From the NCBI GenBank assembly GCA_019112875.1, contig DXIO01000038.1, positions 1 to 58,572 on the forward strand: DNA of 58,572 nucleotides, read 5' to 3'. Position numbers and translations under genes: made by a program. The notes beneath the pieces were generated by a model. That model worked only from the letters and a program-made list of their open reading frames with translations. It searched no databases and was not told the DNA's origin. Source of the stretch: Candidatus Aquabacterium excrementipullorum (GTDB lineage Bacteria; Pseudomonadota; Gammaproteobacteria; Burkholderiales; Burkholderiaceae_C). Numbering within the stretch: the first letter of the stretch is position 1; each line of letters opens with the position of its first letter. Below are positions 43,125 through 54,044 of this stretch, piece by piece.

Positions 43125-43161
43125 GTTTCTTGTGGCGCACAACAGTTCACTGACAGGAAAC
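43125..43161 (+). promoter_or_regulatory. Second GTTTCYT-N23-AGGAAAC operator, upstream of amtB
   Basis: GTTTCTT (43125-43131) and AGGAAAC (43155-43161) repeat the operator found before the glutamine synthetase, with one mismatch and the same 23-base spacer. It ends three bases before the sigma-54 promoter of amtB, a suitable place for a repressor or co-regulator. Confidence 0.6.
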
Positions 43162-43163
43162 TT

Positions 43164-43179
43164 TGGCATGGGCGTTGCT
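43164..43179 (+). promoter_or_regulatory. Sigma-54 promoter of amtB
   Basis: TGGCATG-GGCG-TTGCT matches the -24/-12 consensus with 12 bases from GG to GC; only one consensus base differs (T for C). It lies 54 bases before the amtB start, as expected for a nitrogen-regulated ammonium channel gene activated by NtrC. Confidence 0.85.
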
Positions 43180-43232
43180 TGGTGAGGTCAGAAGCTGCCA
43201 GGTGGTCTGGTGGCCACGCGATTGGAATCACC

Positions 43233-44750
43233 ATGACGATGTTGAAACACTGCCTGGTGGCACTGTCCTTGTGCGGCGCGCTGATGTCCACGGTGCACGC
43301 CGAGGAGCCCGCCGCCACGGCCGCACCACCCGCCGCAACGGCCACCGTGGCCGCGCCCACGGCCGATGCCGCCCCGGCACCCGCCGCCCCTGTCGCGGCC
43401 ACCGCGGCACCTGCTGCCGCGCAGGCCACGCCCGCCGCCCCCACCGTCAACAAAGGCGATTCGGCCTGGATGATCGTGGCCACACTGCTCGTGATCATGA
43501 TGGCCGTGCCCGCGCTGCCGCTGTTCTACGGCGGCATGGTGCGCTCCAAGAACATGCTGTCGGTGATGATGCAGGTGCTGCTCACCTTCGCGCTGCTGGG
43601 CGTGCTGTGGTGCATCTACGGCTACAGCCTGGCCTTCACGGAGGGCAACGCCTTCTTCGGCAGCTTCGACAAGCTCTTCCTGAAGGGCGTGACGCCGGAC
43701 AGCCTGGCCGCCACCTTCAGCAAGGGCGTGGCCGTGCCGGAGTACCTCTACATCGCCTTCCAGATGACCTTCGCGGCCATCACCCCCGCGCTGATCATCG
43801 GCGCGCTGGCCGAACGCGTGAAGTTCTCGGCCATGCTGCTGTTCATGGTGCTGTGGTTCACCTTCAGCTACCTGCCGCTGGCGCACATGGTCTGGTACTG
43901 GGCCGGCCCCGATGCCTACACCAGCGCTGACGCCGCCGACAAGGCCACGGCCACCGCCGGCTTCCTGTTCCAGAAGGGCGCGATCGACTTCGCTGGCGGC
44001 ACCGTGGTGCACATCAACGCCGCCATGGCCGGCCTGGTGGGCGCCTTCCTGATCGGCCGCCGCAAGGGCTTCGGCAAGGAACCCATGCCCCCGCACAACA
44101 TGCCGATGACGATGATCGGCGCCTCGCTGCTGTGGGTGGGCTGGTTCGGCTTCAACGTGGGCTCCAACCTGGAAGCCTCGGGCACCGCCGGCCTGGCCTT
44201 CATCACCACCTTCCTGGCGACCTGCGCGGCCACCGTGTCGTGGACGTTGGTGGAGTGGCTGGCCAAGGGCAAGCCGTCGCTGCTGGGCGCGGCTTCGGGC
44301 GCCATTGCGGGCCTGGTGGCCATCACGCCGGCTTGCGGTTTCGTCGGCCCGATGGGCGCGCTGGTGATGGGCCTGCTGGCCGGTGTCGTCTGCTACTGGG
44401 GCGTCAACGGCCTCAAGCGCATGCTGGGCGTGGACGACAGTCTCGATGTGTTCGGCGTGCACGGCGTGGGCGGCATCCTGGGCGCCCTGCTCACGGGCGT
44501 GTTCGCCTCGCCGGCCCTGGGCGGCACGGGCGTGTACGACTACGTGGCCAACGCCGTGGGCACCTACAGCATCGGCACGCAGCTGATCAGCCAGCTGTGG
44601 GGCGTGGGCGTGGCCGTGGTGTGGTCGGGCGTCGCATCGTTCATCGCGTTCAAGGTGGCGGATCTGCTGCTGGGCCTGCGCGTGAGCGAAGAGGAAGAGC
44701 GCGAGGGCCTGGACATCAGCTCGCATGGCGAGCAGGCGTATCACCCCTGA
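43233..44750 (+). CDS. amtB: Ammonium transporter
   Basis: 505 aa from the ATG at 43233. A signal peptide (about 1-25) is followed by an Ala/Pro/Thr-rich linker of roughly 45 residues and then 11 membrane helices. The pore twin histidines are present in VHINAAMAGLVGAFLIG and VHGVGGILGALLTG. It is a trimeric Amt/Rh channel for ammonium. No glnK is next to it. The control region has a sigma-54 promoter and the GTTTCYT-N23-AGGAAAC operator shared with the glutamine synthetase promoter. Confidence 0.94.
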   Translation: MTMLKHCLVALSLCGALMSTVHAEEPAATAAPPAATATVAAPTADAAPAPAAPVAATAAPAAAQATPAAPTVNKGDSAWMIVATLLVIMMAVPALPLFYGGMVRSKNMLSVMMQVLLTFALLGVLWCIYGYSLAFTEGNAFFGSFDKLFLKGVTPDSLAATFSKGVAVPEYLYIAFQMTFAAITPALIIGALAERVKFSAMLLFMVLWFTFSYLPLAHMVWYWAGPDAYTSADAADKATATAGFLFQKGAIDFAGGTVVHINAAMAGLVGAFLIGRRKGFGKEPMPPHNMPMTMIGASLLWVGWFGFNVGSNLEASGTAGLAFITTFLATCAATVSWTLVEWLAKGKPSLLGAASGAIAGLVAITPACGFVGPMGALVMGLLAGVVCYWGVNGLKRMLGVDDSLDVFGVHGVGGILGALLTGVFASPALGGTGVYDYVANAVGTYSIGTQLISQLWGVGVAVVWSGVASFIAFKVADLLLGLRVSEEEEREGLDISSHGEQAYHP

Positions 44751-44796
44751 GCTTCAGCCTGATGGCGGGGCATTCGTGCCCTGCCTCATCCAAGCA

Positions 44797-44827
44797 AAAG
44801 GCGCGGCCCTCGACAGGCCGCGCCTTT
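44797..44827. terminator. Bidirectional terminator between amtB and fdhD
   Basis: AAAGGCGCGGCC-CTCGACA-GGCCGCGCCTTT is a perfect 12-bp stem with a 7-base loop. The A-run before and T-run after make it usable on both strands, for amtB from the left and fdhD from the right. Confidence 0.88.
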
Positions 44828-44853
44828 CACTTTGCGCCTTGTCTTTTCAGGCC

Positions 44854-45686
44854 TCAGGCGTATTCGACGGCGGAATCGTTGCGGCAGAAACCGAACAGGC
44901 GCAGGCCGCTGCGCCGCGCCAGGTCGATGCCCAGCGTGGTCGGCGCCGAGATCGCGGCCATGGCCCCGATGCCCGCGCGCACGCACTTGCTGACCATCTC
45001 GTGGCTGGCGCGACTGGACACCAGGGCCAGGCCTTCGGGCGCCAGCGCGCCTTCGCGGGCCAGGGCGCCGATCAGCTTGTCGAGCGCGTTGTGGCGGCCC
45101 ACGTCCTCGCGCACCAGCGCGATGCCCTGGCCAGGCAGGCCCCAGGCGGCGGCATGGCAGCCACCGGTCTGCGCCTGCAGGGCCTGCAAAGGCGGCAGGG
45201 CGCGGAAGGCATGGCTGATGGCCTCGGTGGTCCACACCGCCTTCGGATCGGCTTGTCGCGTGCGCACCAACGATGACGCGGTCGGCAGGCTCTCATGAAA
45301 GGACTCCAGGCTGTCGATGCCACACAGGCCGCAGCCCGTGCGCCCCGCCAGTTGGCGGCGCCTGTCCTTGAACCGATCGAAAGCACGCGGCGACACCTGC
45401 AACTGCACGGATACGCCCAGCGATCCTGCCTGCACCTCGATGTCGCGCAGCTCATCCAGCGATGTCAGCAGCCCCTCCGACAGCGAAAAACCCAGCGCGA
45501 AATCCTCCAGATCGAGCGGCGTGGCCATCATCACCACGTGCGACACGCCGTTGTAGACCAGCGCCACCGGCTGCTCGTCGATCACCTGGTCGGCCAAGTG
45601 CTGGGTGTTCGCGCCCGCATGGCGGGTCACGGCGACGCGCGCCATGCCCTGCGACGGGCGCACCACCACGGGATCGGCCAGCGCGC

Positions 45687-45690
<4 letters not shown>
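44854..45690 (-). CDS. fdhD: Formate dehydrogenase accessory sulfurtransferase
   Basis: 278 aa. The catalytic loop Cys120-x2-Cys123 (TGCGLCG) and the C-terminal REDVGRHNALDKLIG (GDP/cofactor site) with SSRASHEMVSKC identify FdhD. It passes sulphur from a cysteine desulphurase to the bis-MGD molybdenum cofactor of formate dehydrogenases. It overlaps the upstream oxidoreductase gene by four bases, so this enzyme is its client. Confidence 0.96.
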
Positions 45691-48029
<2,339 letters not shown>

Positions 48030-48165
48030 GGGCGTGTACAGCGTGGCGCTTATGTCTTGATGAACATGTGCGCCGCACAGCCTGATCGAACCGCACCACA
48101 CACTTATGCCACGGCACTGTAGGCCGGGGCAGCCCCCCTGGCAATAAGCCCTCCAGAGCCGATAA

Positions 48166-48187
48166 CATATGCTCTACACAGCATATG
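48166..48187. promoter_or_regulatory. Perfect palindrome with N6 spacer, ModE-type operator
   Basis: CATATGCT-CTACAC-AGCATATG: two perfect 8-base arms and a 6-base spacer. ModE operators have AT-rich arms and the same 6-base spacing. The right arm contains the ATG of the regulator, so bound protein would block its own translation start region; the left side faces the molybdoenzyme operon. Confidence 0.75.
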
Positions 48188-49273
48188 AAAGCCCTCCACG
48201 TCCACATCGACCCGGCTTGGCAGGTCACCGGCCCTGGCGGCCTGGCCCTGCCGCCGCGCGTGCTGGGCTGGCTGGTGGCCATCCAGGCCCACGGCAGCCT
48301 GTCAAGCGCGTGCAAGGCCACGGGCGCGTCCTACCGCCACACCTGGAAGCTGGTGCACGAGGCCGAGACGGCCATGGGCGCCCCGCTGGTCACCATGGCG
48401 CGGGGCAAGGGCTCGCAGCTCACGCCCCTGGGCGAGGCCCTGGTCTGGGCCCAGCGCCGCTTCGAGGCGCGCCTGCGCCCCCAGCTCGATAGCCTGGCCT
48501 TCGAGCTGCAGACCGAGCTGCACCGCGTGCTGAGCGACACCGATCGGCCCCTGCGCGTGTGCGCCAGCCACGGCTTCGCCATCGAGATCCTGCAGCGCCT
48601 GCTGGGCGAGGCCGGCGAGCCGCTCGATTGGCGCTACACCGACAGCAGCCAGGCCCTGGCCGCCCTGCACGCCGGCCAGGCCGACGTGGCCAGCCTGCAC
48701 CTGCCGCAAGGCCAGGCCCAGGCCGAGGTGCTGCGCCAGGTCCAGCGCTGGCTGCAGCCTGATTGGCACTACGTGCACATGGTCACGCGCCGCCAGGGCC
48801 TGATGGTCAAGCCCGGCAACCCGCTGCACATCGATGGCGTGGCCGACCTGCTGCGCCCGGATGTGCGCGTCGTGGGCCGCGCCCACGGCTCCGGCACCCG
48901 CCTGCTGCTCGAAACCCTGCTGCGCCGCGAGGGCCTGGACCCGGCCCCGCTGGCCCACCGCGCCACCGGCGAGCACACGCATTCGGCCGTGGCCGCCTAC
49001 GTGGCCAGCGACATGGCCGACGCGGGCTTTGGCGTGGAAACGTCTGCGCGCCGCTTCGGGCTGGAGTTCATCCCCGTGCAGACCGAGCGTTACGGCCTGC
49101 TGGTATCACCCGCCGTGCTCGAATCCAAAGGCATGCGCCGCCTGATCGACCTGCTGCGCAGCGAGGCCTGCCAGGCCGCCTTCCGTGATCTGGTGGGTTA
49201 CCGGCCCGATGAATGCGGCACCGTCAACCCGGCCCGCCAGCTGTTCGACAACTGGCCCACCGCTACCCGCTGA
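48185..49273 (+). CDS. ModE-like HTH regulator with periplasmic-binding-like effector domain
   Basis: 362 aa. The N-terminal winged helix is ModE-like (PPRVLGWLVAIQAHGSLSSACKATGASYRHTWKLVHEAE, two helices each side, GKGSQLTPLGEALV). It is followed by a substrate-binding-protein-like domain (about 115-350) instead of molybdate Mop domains, which probably senses molybdate, tungstate or another oxyanion. No Shine-Dalgarno site is seen before the ATG, which lies in the palindrome; a leaderless transcript is possible. It is divergent from the FdhF-like gene and fdhD, its likely targets. Confidence 0.85.
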   Translation: MKALHVHIDPAWQVTGPGGLALPPRVLGWLVAIQAHGSLSSACKATGASYRHTWKLVHEAETAMGAPLVTMARGKGSQLTPLGEALVWAQRRFEARLRPQLDSLAFELQTELHRVLSDTDRPLRVCASHGFAIEILQRLLGEAGEPLDWRYTDSSQALAALHAGQADVASLHLPQGQAQAEVLRQVQRWLQPDWHYVHMVTRRQGLMVKPGNPLHIDGVADLLRPDVRVVGRAHGSGTRLLLETLLRREGLDPAPLAHRATGEHTHSAVAAYVASDMADAGFGVETSARRFGLEFIPVQTERYGLLVSPAVLESKGMRRLIDLLRSEACQAAFRDLVGYRPDECGTVNPARQLFDNWPTATR

Positions 49274-49304
49274 TGTCAAGGCCAGCACAGCACGCAGAAA
49301 ACGA

Positions 49305-50189
49305 TCAGGCCGCGTGCAACGCCTGCAAAGCCTCGCCCGCCTGGATCGGATCACCCGTGCGGTTGTACGTGTCCACCCACACCTGGTAGCTCTTGATCAC
49401 GCCCGTGTCCCAGGGGTGGAAGCCCGGCTTGAAGTAGCGCAGGTACTTGCCCGTCAGGCGCGAGTACAGACCGTTCCAGCCGAACAGCCACCACAGGCCC
49501 TTGCCGATCATCTTGAAGCGCTGGCCACGGCTGAAGCCATCGACCTTGAGCATGTAGCTGGTCGTCAGCATCACGTTGAGGTTGAAGCCCAGCGTCACCA
49601 GCACCAGGGCCAGCGTGCGGCGGAAGTAGCCCACCTTGGCCACCTTCTGCAGCACGTCGAAGGCCACAGCCTTGTGCTCCATCTCTTCCATCGCGTGCCA
49701 GGCGTACATGGCGCGCATGCGGTGGTCGGCCTGGGCCAGCACGGTGGAGTCCTCGCACAGCGCCTCGGCCATCGTGGCCGTCAGGTGCTCGGCGGCGGCG
49801 GTGTCGGCCAGCGTCATCTCGGCCGGCATGTGCTTGCGCACCACGTCGAACATCATGTGGCGCTGGAAAGCCTCCAGCTTGTCCACATCGATGCCCTGGC
49901 GGCGCAGGCGGTCGTTGTACTGGCTGTGCACGATGCCGTGCTGCCCCTCCTGCCGCATGAAGTGCTTCACATCGGCCAGCAGTTGCGGATCGGTGATGTC
50001 GTCGCGGAAATCGCGCACGCAGCTGATGAAGTAGCGCTCGCCTTCCGGGAAGATGGTGGACATGGCATCGAAATAGCGCGTCTTGAACGCGTCACCCCCG
50101 AACCAGTATTGGGGGATGTCGCCTTCCAGGTCGAAATCCAGCTTCTCGCGCGGGACGATCACGGGCGCTTCGGATGCGTGCTTGCTCAT
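49305..50189 (-). CDS. Putative metal-dependent hydrolase (PF10118 type)
   Basis: 294 aa from the ATG at 50189, with a GGAGGA ribosome site. The helical core carries several His/Glu pairs: FMRQEGQHGIVHSQYN and YAWHAMEEMEHKAVAFDVL, a diiron-like ligand set of the COG3687/PF10118 family. A central hydrophobic segment (LALVLVTLGFNLNVML) may touch the membrane. The substrate is unknown; some relatives sit with lipid or ester metabolism. Confidence 0.85.
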   Translation of the reverse strand: MSKHASEAPVIVPREKLDFDLEGDIPQYWFGGDAFKTRYFDAMSTIFPEGERYFISCVRDFRDDITDPQLLADVKHFMRQEGQHGIVHSQYNDRLRRQGIDVDKLEAFQRHMMFDVVRKHMPAEMTLADTAAAEHLTATMAEALCEDSTVLAQADHRMRAMYAWHAMEEMEHKAVAFDVLQKVAKVGYFRRTLALVLVTLGFNLNVMLTTSYMLKVDGFSRGQRFKMIGKGLWWLFGWNGLYSRLTGKYLRYFKPGFHPWDTGVIKSYQVWVDTYNRTGDPIQAGEALQALHAA

Positions 50190-50347
50190 GGGGCGGTCCT
50201 CCTCCGTCAGTGGAGGTGACTTTACGGGTATCGGCCAGCAAGGCGTGAGAGATAAGCGCGACAAATGAAGGAAGATTTTGCGACACCCAGGGTCTTCACC
50301 AGCCGACCGCGCAGCGCCCATCGGCGATAGGATGACCCGCATCCACC

Positions 50348-50812
50348 ATGCGCATCACCCACCAGTTTTCACTGGCCCGCCAGCCACAGCAGAACGAGGA
50401 CGACGAGCCCCGCAGCGCATTGCTGCTGGACGGCCAACCCACCGGCCACGTTCTGCCAGGGGCCGTGCTGGAAGCCGCCGTGCAATGGCAAGGCCAGCAC
50501 CTGCTGTTCATCACCGACGACGTGCCGTATGAAGAAGCGCTGAGGATCGTGCTGCTCGATGCCGATCTGCAGACCCTGGACGCGGCCGAACTGGGCGCAG
50601 CCTACAGCACCGGCTCGTTCACCGACCTGGCGCTGCACCCGCCCGACACGGTGAGCTTCCGTTTCATCGGCAGCACCGAATGGACAGTGCGGCTGCTGGG
50701 GCAAAGCCAGTTTCGCCTGCCGCTGGTGTCCGAGCCCCGGGGCGTGAGCCGCCGCCTGGGGTTCAGCCGGCGCTTCGTGGTCGATGGCGATCCACAGCCG
50801 CAGGGACGCTGA
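50348..50812 (+). CDS. Hypothetical protein
   Basis: 154 aa. I do not recognise it. The sequence is soluble with beta-strand-rich patterns (HLLFITDDVPYEEALRIVLLD, TVSFRFIGSTEWTVRLLG) and a basic C-terminus. No signal peptide or catalytic motif. It stands alone between two minus-strand genes. Confidence 0.65.
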   Translation: MRITHQFSLARQPQQNEDDEPRSALLLDGQPTGHVLPGAVLEAAVQWQGQHLLFITDDVPYEEALRIVLLDADLQTLDAAELGAAYSTGSFTDLALHPPDTVSFRFIGSTEWTVRLLGQSQFRLPLVSEPRGVSRRLGFSRRFVVDGDPQPQGR

Positions 50813-50833
50813 GCACGCGCCCAGCACACCCCA

Positions 50834-51616
50834 TCAGCGGATGCCCACCACCGCGTTGGCCCGCGCGCTCACGGTGAACGGCCCATCGCCCGCTTCCAGC
50901 CGGCGCTTCACGTTGCCCTTCAAGGCCGCCTTCTGATCGGCGGGCAGGTCATCGATCATCGAGCGGATCATGTTGCTGCCGGCGGCGCTGTTCCAGTATT
51001 CATCGAAGCTGCTGAACTCGCGCTGCACGGTGATCTGGGTGGTGCGCACATCACGCAGGCCAGCCTGCTGCCACAGGGCTTGCGATGCCTCGATGGTGGA
51101 TGCCTGCACGCTGGGCGGCATGCTGGGCGTGAGGCCGATCTTGAGCATCTCCTGCCCGATGGCCGCCAGCGGAAAGCCCCGGTTGAGCATGTCCCAGTGG
51201 TAGGCCGCCACGATGCCGCCCGGTTTCACGGCGCGGCACATCTCGGCCACGCCCTTGGCCGCGTCGGGCACGAAGAACAGCACCAGGGCCATCACCGCGA
51301 CATCGCGGCTGGCGTCGGGCACGGGCACGTGCAGCGCATCACCCTGTACCCACGTGACGGGCGCATCGGCTTGCAAGCGCTGGCGCGCATAGGCCAGCTG
51401 CGCTTCGGAAGGGTCGATGGCGTGCACGCTGGAAGGCGCACAGCGCTGCACGATCAGTTCGGTGAAGGCGCCGTTGCCGCAGCCCACATCCACCCAGCTG
51501 GCTTGCTTGGGCGGGTTGATCCAATCCAGAAAGCGCTCGCCGACCAGCAGGCTCCAGCGGCCCATCATTTGTTCGTAGCTCGCGCCGTCTTCGAAGCGGA
51601 TTGTTTGGTCTGTCAT
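50834..51616 (-). CDS. Class I SAM-dependent methyltransferase
   Basis: 260 aa. SAM-binding motif I is WVDVGCGNGAFTELIV (about 42-57), with the acidic loop AIDPSEAQLAYARQRL and motif VMALVLFFVPDAAKGVAEMCRAVKPGGIVAAYHWD (post-I to III). It belongs to the Methyltransf_11/UbiE-like small-molecule group. The substrate is unknown. Confidence 0.88.
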   Translation of the reverse strand: MTDQTIRFEDGASYEQMMGRWSLLVGERFLDWINPPKQASWVDVGCGNGAFTELIVQRCAPSSVHAIDPSEAQLAYARQRLQADAPVTWVQGDALHVPVPDASRDVAVMALVLFFVPDAAKGVAEMCRAVKPGGIVAAYHWDMLNRGFPLAAIGQEMLKIGLTPSMPPSVQASTIEASQALWQQAGLRDVRTTQITVQREFSSFDEYWNSAAGSNMIRSMIDDLPADQKAALKGNVKRRLEAGDGPFTVSARANAVVGIR

Positions 51617-51691
51617 GGCGTCCCATCCCTCTGTTTGAACAACATGGCGGGCAGGATAGCTTCAACGCTGCTGACTTGTTGATGTCCGCTT

Positions 51692-51709
51692 ATGGCACGG
51701 TTTTGCCAT
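51692..51709. repeat. Inverted repeat upstream of PEP-CTERM gene
   Basis: ATGGCA-CGGTTT-TGCCAT is a perfect 6-base inverted repeat with 6-base spacer in the 192-base gap between the methyltransferase and the second PEP-CTERM gene. It may be an operator; nothing else was recognised in the gap apart from a weak purine-rich site before the next start. Confidence 0.35.
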
Positions 51710-51808
51710 CAAGGTCTCCCCCATAAGGGCGACCCCTTGCACACGCCATTCCGCCCCTCAAGTGCTTAATATGGCGCCCACCTATAAATCAATCCTTCAG
51801 GGAAACTC

Positions 51809-52804
51809 ATGATCAAGCGCTTCAGCCGTTCGCTGACGGCAGGTTTCATTGCGTCCGTGACGCTCATGGCCGCGACTACCGCTCAGGCCGCGGCCCAGAT
51901 TCCGGGCCTGGGCCCGGTCGGCATACCGACTGATACCTCCTGGATCAACGGCGGAGGGCAGCTGGGACATTGGTACGTGCTTTCCGGCAGCACCTACGTC
52001 TGGGCTGGTGCGAGCGGTGCGGCCGATCAGGAAGTGGAGGACACCCCTGTACTGGGCTTGGCCCAACCGCTCTTCGTGACCGTTGATGGCGACAACGCCA
52101 ATGCGTCAGCGTCAGCCTCCGTCAACGACAGTAAATTGCGCGTGACAGCCCAAGCCAGCAACCAATCACTTGACGACTTTGGTGCGGGCGCAGTCGGTAT
52201 AGCCGATGCTCACTACTTCACTTTGATGGAACAAGGTGGCGCCATCACCATTGATCTACGCCTTACGGGGTCTCTGGTCCAGGATGGCAGCGTCTTCCCT
52301 GAACCCTCGGTCGCTGGCGTATATGCGACGGCTGTGGGCCTCGGCCCAGTGCCCGCCTGGCAAGGTCCGGAAACATGGGCTGTGGACGGCCTGATTCCGA
52401 TCATGTCTGACATCGATCACCCGCAAATGCAGGCTCACAGCCAAGTGCTGATCGCCGGCGACTTCGAAAGAGGCAATCATGAAGCTGTGATCGACCGCAG
52501 CTTCTCAGTAACAGCCATCGGGCTAGCGTTTCCCTGCGGTGGGCTGAACAACCAGCTTTGCGGAAAGTACCTCTATGCCTTCGACCTTTCCCTGTATGCC
52601 GGCACTTTGAACGGCGGCACCGCTGATTTCGGGCACACGCTCGAAATCACCGCCATCCATCTGTCCGAAGGCATGTCACTGACCTTTGATCCAGGCCAGG
52701 CCGTGCCGGTCATCACCTCGTCCGTGCCCGAAGGCTCCGCGGTGCTGCTGGGCGCAAGCGGCCTGCTCGTCATGGGCCTGATCAGGCGCAAAACCAGCGC
52801 GTGA
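51809..52804 (+). CDS. PEP-CTERM-like secreted protein
   Basis: 331 aa. Signal peptide of about 27 residues (TTAQAAAQ), a Thr/Ser/Gly-rich middle with alternating beta-strand pattern, and a C-terminal tag SVPEGSAVLLGASGLLVMGLIRRK: PEP-like VPEG, hydrophobic helix, basic end. The variant VPEG instead of VPEP is tolerated in the family. Codon use is visibly less GC-biased than in the neighbours. No exosortase or partner gene is close. Confidence 0.72.
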   Translation: MIKRFSRSLTAGFIASVTLMAATTAQAAAQIPGLGPVGIPTDTSWINGGGQLGHWYVLSGSTYVWAGASGAADQEVEDTPVLGLAQPLFVTVDGDNANASASASVNDSKLRVTAQASNQSLDDFGAGAVGIADAHYFTLMEQGGAITIDLRLTGSLVQDGSVFPEPSVAGVYATAVGLGPVPAWQGPETWAVDGLIPIMSDIDHPQMQAHSQVLIAGDFERGNHEAVIDRSFSVTAIGLAFPCGGLNNQLCGKYLYAFDLSLYAGTLNGGTADFGHTLEITAIHLSEGMSLTFDPGQAVPVITSSVPEGSAVLLGASGLLVMGLIRRKTSA

Positions 52805-52838
52805 TGACGGCTTGGCGCCGGGGCTAAACTGCCCCGCC

Positions 52839-54038
52839 ATGAAGATCTCCCAACGCGCCCAAGCCATCGCCCCGTTCCTGGCCATGGAGTTCGGCAAGCA
52901 CGCCACCGCGCTCGAAGCAGCCGGCCACCGCGTGATTCGCCTGAACCTGGGCGAGCCAGACTTCGGCGCCCCGCCCGCCGTGCGCGCCGAGCTGCAGCGC
53001 ATCATGGCCGCCAACACGCCCTTGCCCTACACCGGCGCGCTGGGCCTGCCCGCGCTGCGCGAGGCCATCGCCGCCTTCTACCAGCGCGCGCACGGCGTCA
53101 CCATCAGCCCAGAGCGCGTGGTGGTCACGGCCGGCGCCTCGGCCGCACTGTTGCTGCTCACCGCCGCGCTGGTGGACCCGGGCGACGAGGTGCTGGTGGG
53201 CGATCCCTCCTACCCCTGCAACCGGCAGTTCCTCAGCGGCTTCGGCGCCGATGTGCGCCTGGTGCCCACCGATGCCGCAGCGCGCTTCCAGCTCGATCTG
53301 GCCGCCGTGCAGCGCCACTGGAGTGCCCGCACCCGCGGCCTGATGATCGCCACGCCCTCGAACCCCACCGGCACCTCGGTGCCGCCGGCCGAACTGGCCG
53401 CCATCTGCGACTGGGCCCAGGCGCACCAGGCCTGGCGCATCGTCGATGAGATCTACCTGAACCTGAGCGATGCCGATGCGGCCTCAGGCCAGGCCGCGCA
53501 GACCGTGCTGGCCCATGACCCAGGCGCCTGCGTGATCAACAGCTTCAGCAAGTACTTCGGCATGACGGGCTGGCGCCTGGGCTGGGCTGTGGTGCCCGAT
53601 GTGCTGGCGCCCGCCATGGAGCGCCTGGCGCAGAACTACTACATCTGCGCGCCCACCCCGGCGCAGATGGCCGCGCTGGCGTGCTTCACGCCCGAATCCA
53701 TCGCCGAGTGCGAAGCGCGCAAGCAAGAGCTGGCCGAGCGACGCGCGCTGGTGCTCAAGGGCCTGGAAGACATCGGCCTGCCCGTGCCCGTGCGGCCTGA
53801 TGGCGCCTTCTATGTCTACATCGATGTGAGCGACACGGGCATGGATGCGATGCGCTTTTGCCAGCGGGCCCTGGATGAAGCGCAAGTGGCGCTGACGCCC
53901 GGCCATGACTTTGGCGTGAGCGGGGCGGGCCGGTACGTGCGCTTGTCCTATGCCGCCTCACAAGACGATCTGAGGGAAGGCATCGCCAGGCTCGCGCGTT
54001 TCATGGCATCGCGCCAAGCCCGGCCCCTGGATGCCTGA
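52839..54038 (+). CDS. Class I/II pyridoxal-phosphate aminotransferase
   Basis: 399 aa from the ATG at 52839. RLNLGEPDFGAPPAV at the N-terminus, GASAALLLLTAAL, PSNPTGTSVP, VDEIYLNLS and the PLP lysine in SFSKYFGMTGWRLGW (about 230-244). Fold type I aminotransferase of the aspartate-aminotransferase-like group; the substrate amino acid is not determinable. It is single-gene between the PEP-CTERM protein and the HipA-like kinase. Confidence 0.92.
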   Translation: MKISQRAQAIAPFLAMEFGKHATALEAAGHRVIRLNLGEPDFGAPPAVRAELQRIMAANTPLPYTGALGLPALREAIAAFYQRAHGVTISPERVVVTAGASAALLLLTAALVDPGDEVLVGDPSYPCNRQFLSGFGADVRLVPTDAAARFQLDLAAVQRHWSARTRGLMIATPSNPTGTSVPPAELAAICDWAQAHQAWRIVDEIYLNLSDADAASGQAAQTVLAHDPGACVINSFSKYFGMTGWRLGWAVVPDVLAPAMERLAQNYYICAPTPAQMAALACFTPESIAECEARKQELAERRALVLKGLEDIGLPVPVRPDGAFYVYIDVSDTGMDAMRFCQRALDEAQVALTPGHDFGVSGAGRYVRLSYAASQDDLREGIARLARFMASRQARPLDA

Positions 54039-54044
54039 CATCCG

